The notes beneath the pieces are model-generated. The model saw only the letters and a program-made list of their open reading frames with translations, was not told the DNA's origin and made no database searches. From Sulfurovum sp. TSL1 (GTDB taxonomy: Bacteria; Campylobacterota; Campylobacteria; Campylobacterales; Sulfurovaceae), in contig NZ_BPFI01000001.1 of NCBI RefSeq assembly GCF_019972135.1, forward strand, positions 851,106 through 915,105: a DNA stretch of 64,000 nt, read 5' to 3'. Of this stretch, positions 8,698 through 17,900 are shown piece after piece (position 1 is the stretch's first letter; the number at the start of each line of letters is the position of its first letter). A program made the translations under genes and the position numbers.

Positions 8698-10223
8698 GCC
8701 CTTAACTTTTTAGCAAACTCCAATGCTTCATCCGTAGGGTTTTCTCCTGCGATGATCCTTGCTATCTCAGAAACACGGCTCATATCATTCAATACTTCCA
8801 CCTGACTCTTTTGCCCTCTCTTTGTTACGACAATATGCTGTCCCGCTTTTGCCGTAAGATGCGGCTGATGGGAGATCGCAAATACTTGATAGACAGCTGC
8901 AAGCTTGTGTATCATCTCTGCTATGGCGATGGATTCATCCCCACTCACATTGGCGTCTATTTCATCCAGTATGAGCACACCTTGTTTACTTTTATCTGTA
9001 GGGATCGTCGTTGCCATAAGAGCCAAACGTACACGGTTGTATTCTCCTCCGCTCAGTGTAGCTGTTTTTGATGATCCAAGCATCACCTCTACCCTGTCCA
9101 TTCCCCCTTCTCCTAAAGCATCAGAAGAGAATGCAAAGGTCAGTGGAGGAAGTTTGAGTGTTGTCAGATATTCTGCTAAGGACTTTTCCAGTACCTTGGC
9201 TTCTTTTTGGCGTGACTGAGAAAGTTTTGAAGCAATGATCTGTAATTCTGAAAACTCTAACGCTAAAAACGACTCCAACATACTTTTGTCTTGTTCTATA
9301 TTCTGATAATCGGAGAGTTCTTTCTCTTTGGATTCTTTGTAGGCCAAAGCTTCCTCTATGCTTCCGTAACGGTTCTTCAGTGTGGTAAGGTCAGCCAGAC
9401 GGTCCAGTACTTCTTCCACATTGACCTCTTCGAGTTCATCTGCAAGATTTTCCGTCTCTTCAAAGTCAGCACGAAGCTGGTTCATTGCATCACTAAAGAT
9501 TGATCCATCCTTGTCTAAAAGTCTATAGACCTCTTCAACACTCGCTTCTAAAGAAAATATATCTGTTGCGCTTGAAAGTGCATCTTTTATCTTGTCGATA
9601 CGCGAAAGCTGCTGTTTGATCTTGAGCAACTCCTCTTCTTCCCCTGCTTGCGGGTTGATAGAAGCTATTTTTTCTACTTCATAGGTCGCATACTCTATGA
9701 GTTCAGCAAGCTTTGCTTCATCTTCTTTTATCTTTGCCAGCTGTGAAGCTTTTTCTTTATAGTTTCTGTAACGTTTTTTGTACTCTTTGAGTGACTGTTT
9801 AAAGGTTTTATCTTTACTGACAAGCTGACTATCGATCATCTCTAACAGTGTTTCAGACTCAAAACCTCCTTTGTCACGTACAGAGAGATACTTGACATAC
9901 GGCAGAAACATGTCACTCAAAGCCTTTTTAGAGATATTTTGGCCATCGATAAAGTAACGAAGCTTCTCTTTTTTAAGTGTTTTGACCGTCAGATCATTAT
10001 CCAGTTCATAGGCATCACTTTTCAACTGATCAGGCTTGACCAAATTCACTTCGCACAGTGCTGCCGCACCTTGTGTCGTGTATCCAAAACTGGACAATAT
10101 CGCGGACATCAGAACAGACTTACCTGCTCCACTGGGCCCGGTCAAAACCACCAGTCCATTTTCAAACTCCAGTTCCACTTCATCAAAAGTAACAAGATCG
10201 CGTAAATATAAACGTTCTATCAA
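8694..10223 (-). CDS. recN: DNA repair protein RecN
   Basis: A 509-residue SMC-like ATPase involved in double-strand break repair. Walker A is GPSGAGKS near the start, a long coiled-coil middle (about residues 150-350) follows, then the ABC signature LSGGEYNRVRL and Walker B GVLILDEIDANVSG. I place the start at TTG 10223, giving the normal RecN beginning MIERLYLRDLV and a TTGA overlap with the nadK stop; an in-frame ATG at 10238 would add five residues inside nadK. It is slightly shorter than E. coli RecN (553), as usual in this phylum. recN follows nadK as in Campylobacter. Confidence 0.93.
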   Translation of the reverse strand: MIERLYLRDLVTFDEVELEFENGLVVLTGPSGAGKSVLMSAILSSFGYTTQGAAALCEVNLVKPDQLKSDAYELDNDLTVKTLKKEKLRYFIDGQNISKKALSDMFLPYVKYLSVRDKGGFESETLLEMIDSQLVSKDKTFKQSLKEYKKRYRNYKEKASQLAKIKEDEAKLAELIEYATYEVEKIASINPQAGEEEELLKIKQQLSRIDKIKDALSSATDIFSLEASVEEVYRLLDKDGSIFSDAMNQLRADFEETENLADELEEVNVEEVLDRLADLTTLKNRYGSIEEALAYKESKEKELSDYQNIEQDKSMLESFLALEFSELQIIASKLSQSRQKEAKVLEKSLAEYLTTLKLPPLTFAFSSDALGEGGMDRVEVMLGSSKTATLSGGEYNRVRLALMATTIPTDKSKQGVLILDEIDANVSGDESIAIAEMIHKLAAVYQVFAISHQPHLTAKAGQHIVVTKRGQKSQVEVLNDMSRVSEIARIIAGENPTDEALEFAKKLRA

Positions 10224-11092
10224 TTCGCGGCACCCCATGAAAGTTTTTCTCTCAATACAGAGAAATAATTGCGTTCTTTTCTATGCAAAAGTTTTGCTCC
10301 TCGTTTTGCACCCCTGATCACCAGTACATCTTCCGGGACCATCTCATAATCATCTTGTCCGTCTATCACTGCAATGACACGCTCTTCAGGAGAGGAGAGC
10401 TCGATCGTAAAATCAGCAGGCACCACGAGAGGACGCTGGGTCAGAGAGTGTGCCAGTATAGGTGTCATAATCAGTGCCTGGGTCAGAGGATACATGACAG
10501 GACCGCCTGCTGCAAGATTATAAGCAGTGGATCCTGTAGGTGTCGCAATGATCAGTCCGTCTCCTTTATAGGTATTAAACCTTTCTCCATCAATGGATGC
10601 ATATATGGTTGCGATCTTGGAGACTACAGGACGTGTGATCACCACATCGTTAAACGCAAAAAACGGCTCTTTTTGACCATTTTTTCTTTGGATATACCCT
10701 TCGATCATCATACGTTCATCAATACGATATTCATTCTTTATCAGTTGCCCCAGAAACAACTCTACATCATCGATGGTCACATCTGCCAAAAAACCTAAAT
10801 TGCCGGCATTGATACCCACAACAGGCTTATCATGCCCATGAGAACGGCGTACCAGTGATAGCAACGTGCCATCTCCACCCAGAGAGACCAGAAAGTCTGA
10901 TTTTTCACACATTTTTTCAAAAGGCATACCTTCCAGACCTATTCTCTGTGCTGAACGTTCTGCAAGGATCACAGAAATGCCTTTGGACTCGAACTGTGCC
11001 TTGATCCTTTCATACAGTGTTTTTATCTCCGGGTCATTGGGTTTTAAAATAAACCCTGCGGTTTTTATCTGTGCTAATTTTTCACTACTCAT
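10220..11092 (-). CDS. nadK: NAD kinase
   Basis: A 290-residue ATP-NAD kinase that makes NADP. The diagnostic GGDGT motif is at residues 72-76, followed by NAGNLGFLAD and the NAD-binding TPTGSTAYNLAAGGP. It overlaps recN downstream by 4 bp and is divergent from aspS across about 150 bp. No unusual features. Confidence 0.95.
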   Translation of the reverse strand: MSSEKLAQIKTAGFILKPNDPEIKTLYERIKAQFESKGISVILAERSAQRIGLEGMPFEKMCEKSDFLVSLGGDGTLLSLVRRSHGHDKPVVGINAGNLGFLADVTIDDVELFLGQLIKNEYRIDERMMIEGYIQRKNGQKEPFFAFNDVVITRPVVSKIATIYASIDGERFNTYKGDGLIIATPTGSTAYNLAAGGPVMYPLTQALIMTPILAHSLTQRPLVVPADFTIELSSPEERVIAVIDGQDDYEMVPEDVLVIRGAKRGAKLLHRKERNYFSVLREKLSWGAAN

Positions 11093-11210
11093 CTTTTTCC
11101 TGATTTAAGAAATATAATTGTTAGAGTAGCATAAATGTACTGTTACTCTTTGAAAATATTTCATATTGCCATATTTTCAAGTGTGAATTTAACCCTAAAC
11201 TACTTTTTGT

Positions 11211-11216
11211 TATAAT
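11211..11216 (+). promoter_or_regulatory. -10 box for aspS
   Basis: TATAAT in the context TTTTTGTTATAATCGCG, about 29 bp before the aspS start. There is no clear -35 box but a T-rich stretch precedes it, as is typical of housekeeping promoters in Campylobacterota. Confidence 0.5.
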
Positions 11217-11244
11217 CGCGCCATTATAAACAGATAGGATAGTC

Positions 11245-12993
11245 ATGAGAACACATTATTGTGCAGAAGTAAATGAAGAACATATTGGACAAGAAGTTAC
11301 CGTTGCGGGTTGGGTCTCTTCACGCAGAGATCATGGTGGACTTATATTCATCGACCTTAGAGACAAAGATGAAGTAGTGCAGCTGGTATGTGATCCTGCA
11401 GACAATGCGGATGCCCATAAAATGGCTGAAGAAGTAAGAGATCAATTTGTATTGATCGCTAAAGGTAGAGTACGTGCCAGAGGTGAAGGACTCGAAAACC
11501 CTAAACTTAAAACAGGAAAGATCGAGATCGTCGTGGATGACCTGAACATAGAAAACCGTTCTAAACCTATGCCTTTTGACCTCAATGATGACAAAGTAAA
11601 TGAAGAGATCAAACTGAAGTACCGTTACTTGGAACTGCGTACACAAAGATCTTACGATATCTTCAAGCTTCGTTCAAAGGCGACTATCGCTGCACGTAAC
11701 GCATTGGATGCACTCAACTTCCTTGAAGTTGAAACACCTATCATTACCAAATCTACACCCGAAGGTGCCAGAGATTACCTTGTACCTTCGCGTGTACATC
11801 CCGGTGAATTTTATGCACTTCCACAGTCTCCACAGCTTTTCAAGCAACTTTTGATGGTGGGTGGTTTTGACCGTTACTTCCAGATAGCAAAATGTTTCAG
11901 AGATGAAGACTTGAGAGCAGACAGACAACCTGAGTTTACCCAAATAGATGTTGAAATGTCTTTCTGTGATCAGGAAGACGTGATAACAGTCGCTGAAAAA
12001 CTGATACATGATGTATTTTCTGCTTGTGGTTTTGACATTCCTACAACATTTAAACGTATGCCTCACTTTGAAGCCATGGAAAAATACGGTTCAGACAAAC
12101 CAGATATGCGTTATGACCTTGCAATGGTAGATGTGATCGACATCTTTGAAAGATGTGACAATGAAATCTTCTCAAATATCGCAAAAGCACCTAAGAAAAA
12201 TCGTATCAAAGCACTGAAAGTACCTAAAGGTGATGAGATCTTCTCAAAACGTCAAATGAAAGGTTTTGAAGATTACGTACGTAAATTCGGAGCATCCGGT
12301 CTGGGTTACTTCCAAATGAAAGAAGATGGTCTTAAAGGGCCGCTTGCCAAATTCTTTACGGAAGAAGATATCCAGGCTATCATTGAAAGATGTGAACTTG
12401 AAGTAGGTGATGCTGTCTTCTTTGGTGCAGGTGAGAAAAAACTGGTATGGGATTATATGGGTCGTTTCCGTATCTATCTTGCAGAAACCATGGATATCAT
12501 CCCTAAAGATACGTTTGAGTTCTTATGGGTCATGGACTTCCCTATGTTCGAAGTGGAAGAAGGTAAGGTCAAGGCACTTCACCATCCGTTTACACAGCCA
12601 AAATCATTGGATTATGAAGATATCGAAGATATAGAGTCTATCGCCTATGATATCGTACTTAACGGTACAGAGCTCGGTGGCGGATCGATCCGTATCCATA
12701 AAGAAGATGTGCAATCAGAGATATTCAAGCTCCTTGGTATCGATGAAGAGGAAGCGCAAGAGAAGTTCGGTTTCTTACTTGATGCACTCAAATTCGGTGC
12801 ACCGCCGCATGGTGGTTTTGCCTTAGGTCTTGACAGACTTATCATGCTGATGACCGGTGCTTCAAGTATCCGTGAGGTTATCGCATTCCCTAAAACACAA
12901 AAAGCACAGTGTCTTCTTACACAAGCACCAAGCGTTGTAGATGCTGAACAGCTTAAAGACCTGAGCCTTAGAATCAGACAGACTCAGGCATAG
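11245..12993 (+). CDS. aspS: aspartyl-tRNA synthetase
   Basis: A 582-residue class II synthetase with the bacterial layout: N-terminal OB-fold anticodon-binding domain (residues about 1-105, [21 protein letters not shown]), catalytic core with motif 2 [19 protein letters not shown], an inserted GAD domain (about 290-410) and motif 3 GFALGLDRL near the C-terminus. It charges tRNA-Asp; many Campylobacterota enzymes are non-discriminating and also charge tRNA-Asn, and no asparaginyl enzyme was seen here. It is followed by adk on the same strand after a 100-bp gap that contains a long hairpin. Confidence 0.97.
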   Translation: MRTHYCAEVNEEHIGQEVTVAGWVSSRRDHGGLIFIDLRDKDEVVQLVCDPADNADAHKMAEEVRDQFVLIAKGRVRARGEGLENPKLKTGKIEIVVDDLNIENRSKPMPFDLNDDKVNEEIKLKYRYLELRTQRSYDIFKLRSKATIAARNALDALNFLEVETPIITKSTPEGARDYLVPSRVHPGEFYALPQSPQLFKQLLMVGGFDRYFQIAKCFRDEDLRADRQPEFTQIDVEMSFCDQEDVITVAEKLIHDVFSACGFDIPTTFKRMPHFEAMEKYGSDKPDMRYDLAMVDVIDIFERCDNEIFSNIAKAPKKNRIKALKVPKGDEIFSKRQMKGFEDYVRKFGASGLGYFQMKEDGLKGPLAKFFTEEDIQAIIERCELEVGDAVFFGAGEKKLVWDYMGRFRIYLAETMDIIPKDTFEFLWVMDFPMFEVEEGKVKALHHPFTQPKSLDYEDIEDIESIAYDIVLNGTELGGGSIRIHKEDVQSEIFKLLGIDEEEAQEKFGFLLDALKFGAPPHGGFALGLDRLIMLMTGASSIREVIAFPKTQKAQCLLTQAPSVVDAEQLKDLSLRIRQTQA

Positions 12994-13027
12994 AACGCTT
13001 TTTGAGCTAAGCCCAAAAAACTACGTT

Positions 13028-13070
13028 GTCACTGAGACTACTTCAGCAGTAGGCTCATGTGACTAGTCAC
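13028..13070 (+). other. hairpin and palindrome between aspS and adk
   Basis: The RNA can fold as GTCAC/TGAG/CTAC, a 7-base loop, then GTAG/CTCA/GTGAC, with one mismatch and one bulge (13028-13063). Overlapping its 3' arm is a perfect 12-bp palindrome GTGACTAGTCAC (13059-13070). No T-tract follows, so this is not a standard terminator; an mRNA processing or stability element between the two genes is possible. Confidence 0.5.
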
Positions 13071-13093
13071 ATTATAAAATTTAAGGATATACA

Positions 13094-13687
13094 ATGAAAA
13101 AATTATTTCTTATCATCGGAGCACCGGGTTCGGGAAAAACAACAGACGCAAGTATCATCGCTGAAAGAAACAGTGACACAATCGTACACTACTCTACTGG
13201 AGATATGCTAAGAGAAGAAGTAGCTAGCGGTAGCGAACTGGGGCAAACGATAGAAAGCTACATCTCTAAAGGTGCGCTGGTACCACTGAACATCATCGTA
13301 GATACGATCGTATCTGCTATCAAAAATGCACCGGTAGACAATGTACTTATCGATGGTTATCCAAGAAGTACAGAACAAATGACAGCCTTTGATGAACTGG
13401 TATCAAAAGAAGATGACATTGAACTTGCTTCAGTGATCGAAGTAAGAGTGAGTGAGCAGGTAGCCAGAGACAGAATTTTAGGTCGTCGTGCAGAAGCAGC
13501 ACCTGGTGAAGAGAGAAGTGATGACAGTGAAGAAGTATTTAACGATAGAATGAAGATCTATACGGATCCATTGGCTGAAATTCAGGCATTTTACACTGAG
13601 AAGAACCTATTGGAAGTGATCTCCGGTGAAAGAACACTTGAAGAAGTGGTTGCCGACATGGAAGCGTTCGTAAAGAGCAAGATCTAA
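13094..13687 (+). CDS. adk: adenylate kinase, short-LID type
   Basis: A 197-residue adenylate kinase that equilibrates AMP, ADP and ATP. The P-loop GAPGSGKT is at residues 9-16, DGYPRSTEQM is the AMP-site motif, and ILGRRAEAAPGEE begins the short LID region; there is no Cys4 zinc LID. An AAGGATAT ribosome site precedes the ATG. The aspS-adk pairing is conserved in Campylobacter. The LID replacement is unusually acidic (EERSDDSEEVFND). Confidence 0.95.
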   Translation: MKKLFLIIGAPGSGKTTDASIIAERNSDTIVHYSTGDMLREEVASGSELGQTIESYISKGALVPLNIIVDTIVSAIKNAPVDNVLIDGYPRSTEQMTAFDELVSKEDDIELASVIEVRVSEQVARDRILGRRAEAAPGEERSDDSEEVFNDRMKIYTDPLAEIQAFYTEKNLLEVISGERTLEEVVADMEAFVKSKI

Positions 13688-13695
13688 AACCCACG

Positions 13696-13714
13696 ACCCA
13701 CTTTCCTGGTGGGT
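13696..13714 (+). terminator. possible weak terminator after adk
   Basis: A 6-bp GC-rich stem ACCCAC/GTGGGT with a 7-base loop begins 8 bp after the adk stop. A run of T appears only about 35 bases later, so termination efficiency is uncertain. The rest of this 229-bp gap is AT-rich and contains a TATAAT box at 13842-13847 that probably serves the porin gene. Confidence 0.4.
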
Positions 13715-13916
13715 AACGCTGCACTCTCCTTATTCCATCATTTTTATTTTCTTATTCAAGCCATAACATCATTTAATCTATTATGACTCTAACTATTTTA
13801 TTAGTAAAACAAATCCTACTCAATTAAGAAAAAACATAGAATATAATGCGCAATATCCTTTAATATTTAATATATTTTAGCTACTATAGGTTTACATTTA
13901 CTATAAGGACAAGGGA

Positions 13917-15179
13917 ATGAACGTAAAGACAACAAGAACCTTAGGGAAACTGATCGCACTTTCACTTATTACTTCAACAATGATACATGCGACAAACGGA
14001 GATAACCTTATCGCTGTGGGTGCAAAAGCCAGAGGTATGGGTGGTGTTGGTATCGCTATGAGTCATGGTGCTGAATCTGGGTTGAGCAACGGTGCACTGA
14101 TCACAAGTGTAGAAAGCAGTGAAATCGGGTTTGGTGGTACACTCTTTATGCCTGACATCAAAACACAAATTAATGTGTTTGCGGATGGTGAGATCACAAG
14201 TGATGCAGATATGAACGTGATACCAGAAGTGTCCCTTGCGCATAAAATCGATGACAATTGGTATATCGGTGTAGGTATGTGGGGAACCGGAGGAATGGGT
14301 ACAGACTACCAAGACAATACTCCGCAAAATGCTCAGACCGGTACTTTTGGAAACTTCAGAATGGTTACAAACCTTCAACTGATGCAGTTTGCTGTACCAA
14401 TTGCCTATAAAACAGGTGGATTAAGTCTTTCAGTCACACCTGTACTTCAATATGGAAACTTAGATATTAATTATGTCATACCGGCAAATGCATTTGGAAT
14501 GGGAGCACCATCTGCTGACCAGAATATAGGTGCAGGTTTAGCACAAGACTTTGGTTTTGGGTATAACTTAGGTCTTGCATATGATTTCACTGCAAATGGA
14601 ATAGCTGGGCTTACTTTCGGTGCTATGTATAAATCGACTATTGAGATGGAATACGATTATCAACTTACTACTGCTATTGCACCATTTCAAGCTTTTGGTC
14701 CAACCCTTCCTATCACAGATACACTTGAACAGCCTGAAGAGTATGGTGTGGGACTTGCCTATGCAATGGGTCAACACACCATAGCGTTTGACTATAAAAA
14801 AATAAAATGGTCTAGTGCTAAAGGCTATAGTGAGTATGGTTGGGATGACTCTGATGTCTATGCCGTTGGTTATCAATACACGGAAAATGAATGGACCGTA
14901 AGACTTGGTTACAATCATGCTAGTTCAGCTGTAGTAGAAGGATCTGATGCAAGACTTAACTTCTTTAACCTATTAGGTTTCCCTGCAACAGCAGAAGATC
15001 ATTATACAGTAGGTGCCAGTTACGAATTCAGTAAACAGTATTCTCTTGATCTAGCCTATGTGCATCAAGACAATAATAACGAAACATTTGATGTAAGCGG
15101 TTTATTTGGTCCAGGTGCCACTGTAAGTACGGATCATGCGGAAGAGAGTGTCTCTTTTCAGTTAGCCTATAAATTTTAA
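13917..15179 (+). CDS. FadL/OmpP1/TodX-family outer-membrane transporter
   Basis: A 420-residue outer-membrane beta-barrel. It starts with a signal peptide (LGKLIALSLITSTMIHA), then the FadL-family N-terminal hatch (GAKARGMGGVGIAMSHGAES) and many amphipathic strands, ending in an aromatic strand FQLAYKF with terminal Phe, the sorting signal for the Bam machinery. Family members import long-chain fatty acids or other hydrophobic compounds. The gene stands alone with its own promoter region and is convergent with the deacetylase. The substrate here is not known. Confidence 0.9.
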   Translation: MNVKTTRTLGKLIALSLITSTMIHATNGDNLIAVGAKARGMGGVGIAMSHGAESGLSNGALITSVESSEIGFGGTLFMPDIKTQINVFADGEITSDADMNVIPEVSLAHKIDDNWYIGVGMWGTGGMGTDYQDNTPQNAQTGTFGNFRMVTNLQLMQFAVPIAYKTGGLSLSVTPVLQYGNLDINYVIPANAFGMGAPSADQNIGAGLAQDFGFGYNLGLAYDFTANGIAGLTFGAMYKSTIEMEYDYQLTTAIAPFQAFGPTLPITDTLEQPEEYGVGLAYAMGQHTIAFDYKKIKWSSAKGYSEYGWDDSDVYAVGYQYTENEWTVRLGYNHASSAVVEGSDARLNFFNLLGFPATAEDHYTVGASYEFSKQYSLDLAYVHQDNNNETFDVSGLFGPGATVSTDHAEESVSFQLAYKF

Positions 15180-15194
15180 TTACTGATACAATTT

Positions 15195-16118
15195 TTACAG
15201 AGAGGTGCTTTTCAGCATCTCTTCCAGTGTTACTTTGACATTCTCTCCCAAAGCATTGACATTATAACCCCCTTCTAAAAAAAACACAAAGGGAACATCC
15301 GCACTATCCAGTATACACCTTACTATACTTCTTATGCCTTCAGTAGTGATATTCAGTTGTGCCAAAGGGTCACTTTCGTGTAGATCATACCCTGCAGAGA
15401 CCAGGATGATGTCAGGATTAAAGTTTTTGACAAATGAGGGCAGATCATTTCCATAGATATCAAGCAATTCACTGTCTGAAGTTCCAGCCATCACTGGAAA
15501 GTTTGCAGTATATCCCATGCCTTTACCTTCACCCTTCTCTGATTGGGCACCTGTTCCCGGAAATATATATGCCTGATGTGAAGAAAAATAAAATACGGAA
15601 TCATCATCATAAAAAGTATCTTGTGTACCATTACCGTGATGCACGTCAAAATCGACTATCATCACTTTTTTGTACCCTATGCTCTGTGCATACCGTGCAG
15701 CGATGGCAATGTTATTGAAAAGACAAAATCCCATGGCCTGTGCAGGTCTGGCATGATGTCCTGGTGGTCTTACGGCACAAAAAGCCCGTTCAAATTCCCC
15801 AGACCTAATACCGTCCAACGCCACTACTCCAGCCCCCACAGCCATTCTCGCTGCATCAAAGGAATCAGCACTGCAAACAGTATCCGAATCGATCCTTCCC
15901 TCATAGGCACAAACGTTTTTAATGGTCTCTATATGTTCAGCAGAATGAACGAGTTCAAGTATATGCTCAGAAGCACTGATAGGGGATTTTAAAACCAATG
16001 ATGTAGACAATGGTGCAATGGCCCTGTTGATTGCCTTCAGGCGCGCTGGAGACTCCGGATGCATTGCACCGGTATCATGCTGTAGATAGATATCATCAGT
16101 TATATATGCTACTTTCAT
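15195..16118 (-). CDS. histone-deacetylase-like amidohydrolase
   Basis: A 307-residue class II HDAC-fold protein (acetoin utilization/acetylpolyamine amidohydrolase family). The tandem catalytic histidines are in RPPGHHARP (His121-122), the zinc ligands in VDFDVHHGNGTQ (Asp158, His160) and near SAGYDLHESDPL. It probably removes acyl groups from small amines or proteins; the substrate cannot be predicted. Its stop lies 15 bp from the converging porin gene, and an imperfect 8-bp inverted repeat at 15201-15222 lies inside its 3' end. Confidence 0.92.
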   Translation of the reverse strand: MKVAYITDDIYLQHDTGAMHPESPARLKAINRAIAPLSTSLVLKSPISASEHILELVHSAEHIETIKNVCAYEGRIDSDTVCSADSFDAARMAVGAGVVALDGIRSGEFERAFCAVRPPGHHARPAQAMGFCLFNNIAIAARYAQSIGYKKVMIVDFDVHHGNGTQDTFYDDDSVFYFSSHQAYIFPGTGAQSEKGEGKGMGYTANFPVMAGTSDSELLDIYGNDLPSFVKNFNPDIILVSAGYDLHESDPLAQLNITTEGIRSIVRCILDSADVPFVFFLEGGYNVNALGENVKVTLEEMLKSTSL

Positions 16119-16125
16119 CCCACTA

Positions 16126-16410
16126 TTATACTCTATTTTTCAGTTGAGTTATCTCCTTTTTTAATTTTTCTATCTCTTTTTTCAGTCTTGCATTCTCTTT
16201 TCGTAAGCTATAGGTTTCTGTGATTTCTTCTTTCACGGTAGACTTTTGAACCTTTTCCTCGACAGGATCATCCAGTAAGATATAGACCACATCTTTACCG
16301 TTCTCTACGACTGTTTCTGTTGCAACTTGACCTGATTTGGTCATTTTCACCACATTGAATATACTCAATTTATGTTTTGCCGCATATGATTTAATACTTA
16401 ATTTTTCCAT
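16126..16410 (-). CDS. small protein with HTH-like N-terminus and C-terminal coiled coil
   Basis: From the ATG at 16410 (TAGGAAC ribosome site just upstream; an earlier in-frame ATG lacks one) this is 94 residues. The N-terminal half (LSIKSYAAKHKLSIFNVVKM) resembles a helix-turn-helix of the excisionase/MerR kind, followed by a beta hairpin. Residues about 65-94 form a Lys/Glu heptad coiled coil (LKKEIEKLKKEITQLK). A dimeric DNA-binding protein is plausible, but no family was recognised. It ends 7 bp before the deacetylase gene on the same strand and is divergent from the SYLF gene. Confidence 0.65.
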   Translation of the reverse strand: MEKLSIKSYAAKHKLSIFNVVKMTKSGQVATETVVENGKDVVYILLDDPVEEKVQKSTVKEEITETYSLRKENARLKKEIEKLKKEITQLKNRV

Positions 16411-16476
16411 AATGTTCCTACACAATTTTTTTACTTTTCTAAGATATAATATGACAAACTTCATAAGGATTATAAC

Positions 16477-17028
16477 ATGTACAGTAAAAAATTGAACCCA
16501 ATGATGCTATTGCTTCTTATCTCTCTTGCCTTTACTCAATTTTCATTTGCAAAACCGGCTGCCCAACTTAATGCAGAGGTTGATGCAGCCATCAAAAAAT
16601 TTGAAAAAGAAGTGGTAGGGGGACCAGAATTTCTTTCAAAAGTAAAAGGTTATCTTGTCTTTCCTTCTGTCATTAAAGGTGGATTTATCGTTGGAGGTGA
16701 ATATGGTGAAGGTGCCCTTCGTATCAATGGTACGACAAAACACTTTTACAGTATGACATCCGCTTCCATAGGATACCAGGCCGGTGTTCAAGAGCACTCG
16801 GTCCTTATCGCCTTTCTTTCTGAAGCCTCTTTAAACAATTTTATTCAAAGTAACGGATGGGAAGCCGGTGTAGATGGTTCTATCACGGTATCTGACTGGG
16901 GGAAAAATAAAGATATCACCTCTATCAGTTATGAAAAACCTATTGTGGCATTTATCTATGGTGCAGAAGGTTTGATGTTAGGTGTCAGTATAGAAGGTAC
17001 TAAATTCCAAAGGATCATCCCGAATTAA
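16477..17028 (+). CDS. SYLF-domain (Ysc84-like) lipid-binding exported protein
   Basis: A 183-residue protein with a signal peptide (MMLLLLISLAFTQFSFA) and a single SYLF/Ysc84 domain: KVKGYLVFPSVIKGGFIVGG near residue 50, GYQAGVQEHSVLIAFLSEASLNNF and the C-terminal YGAEGLMLGVSIEGTKF. Eukaryotic SYLF domains bind phosphoinositides; bacterial ones are periplasmic or secreted with unclear roles. It is divergent from the coiled-coil gene and its stop overlaps the converging radical SAM gene by 4 bp. Confidence 0.88.
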   Translation: MYSKKLNPMMLLLLISLAFTQFSFAKPAAQLNAEVDAAIKKFEKEVVGGPEFLSKVKGYLVFPSVIKGGFIVGGEYGEGALRINGTTKHFYSMTSASIGYQAGVQEHSVLIAFLSEASLNNFIQSNGWEAGVDGSITVSDWGKNKDITSISYEKPIVAFIYGAEGLMLGVSIEGTKFQRIIPN

Positions 17029-17894
17029 TCGTTAAATCGATCCTTATATGAACACTTCTGGCAAAGCTCTTCCACCGCTTTGCCCTCTTTAAACCCCTCT
17101 AACATATTGACAGCACGTTTTGCAGTTAAAATCTCATCCAGCGTATTTTCATGCAGGTCTCCGAGTTCTACGATACCATCACAATCCAAACAGCAAGGTA
17201 CGACTTTCCCACTGGCCAGGATAGCCACATGTGACTGTAAGCCCTGACAGGTACCATGACCGTATATTTTATTATTTAAAGAAGGCCATTCAAAGTAGTT
17301 GTCAAAATGAACAAGCACTTTAGAGGCTAAACGTATGGACTTTGGTTTCTCTTGATAAATGGTGTCAAGATCAAGTTCGGTATCAAACGCAGACGAAAGT
17401 TTTTCAAAGAGTGTCTCATTAAACGTGCGTTCACTCATCATTTCATCTAGATTCCATACACGTAAATTGATAAAGATCTCTTCTTCCCTCTTCAATTTTG
17501 CTTCACATAACGCAAGTACGGGGTTCATATACTGTTCAAAGGTGAGAGCAGTATCATTTTTATTGAAACTATTGAGTGAAATATTGATCTGTTTTACACA
17601 GGGATGGAACAGTGTATCATGAGCATGCTTCTTTAAAAAATATCCGCTGGTCGTGAGCATCGCCTTAAGTCCATGCTTGTGGATAATATCCAAATAGGCA
17701 TTCAGATTGGACAGTGTCAGTGGATCCCCGACAACATGGCAAGCGATCTCCTTCGTATACCCTTTGGCCTGGTTCACAATGGATTCAAAAAAATCCAGAT
17801 CCATCTCTTTGGTGGGTAAGGCTTTTGTAGGACAAAAACTGCAGGAGAGCCCACATACATTGGTAAGCTCTATATAAATACGGTAAAACTTCAT
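17025..17894 (-). CDS. radical SAM/SPASM domain protein
   Basis: A 289-residue radical SAM enzyme. The [4Fe-4S]-SAM site is C-x3-C-x2-C in CGLSCSFC (Cys14, 18, 21). A SPASM-type C-terminal region carries further cysteines (CCLDCDG, then CQKCSYKD at the end) that would hold an auxiliary cluster. SPASM enzymes usually modify peptides or act as anaerobic sulfatase maturases, but no small precursor peptide or sulfatase was seen nearby. It may be cotranscribed with the upstream unknown periplasmic gene, which ends 6 bp before it. Confidence 0.9.
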   Translation of the reverse strand: MKFYRIYIELTNVCGLSCSFCPTKALPTKEMDLDFFESIVNQAKGYTKEIACHVVGDPLTLSNLNAYLDIIHKHGLKAMLTTSGYFLKKHAHDTLFHPCVKQINISLNSFNKNDTALTFEQYMNPVLALCEAKLKREEEIFINLRVWNLDEMMSERTFNETLFEKLSSAFDTELDLDTIYQEKPKSIRLASKVLVHFDNYFEWPSLNNKIYGHGTCQGLQSHVAILASGKVVPCCLDCDGIVELGDLHENTLDEILTAKRAVNMLEGFKEGKAVEELCQKCSYKDRFND

Positions 17895-17900
17895 GGATGC

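Noticed and set aside
15201-15222. Terminator between porin and deacetylase genes
   Set aside because: The 8-bp imperfect stem lies within the deacetylase coding end and no T-tract follows on either strand.
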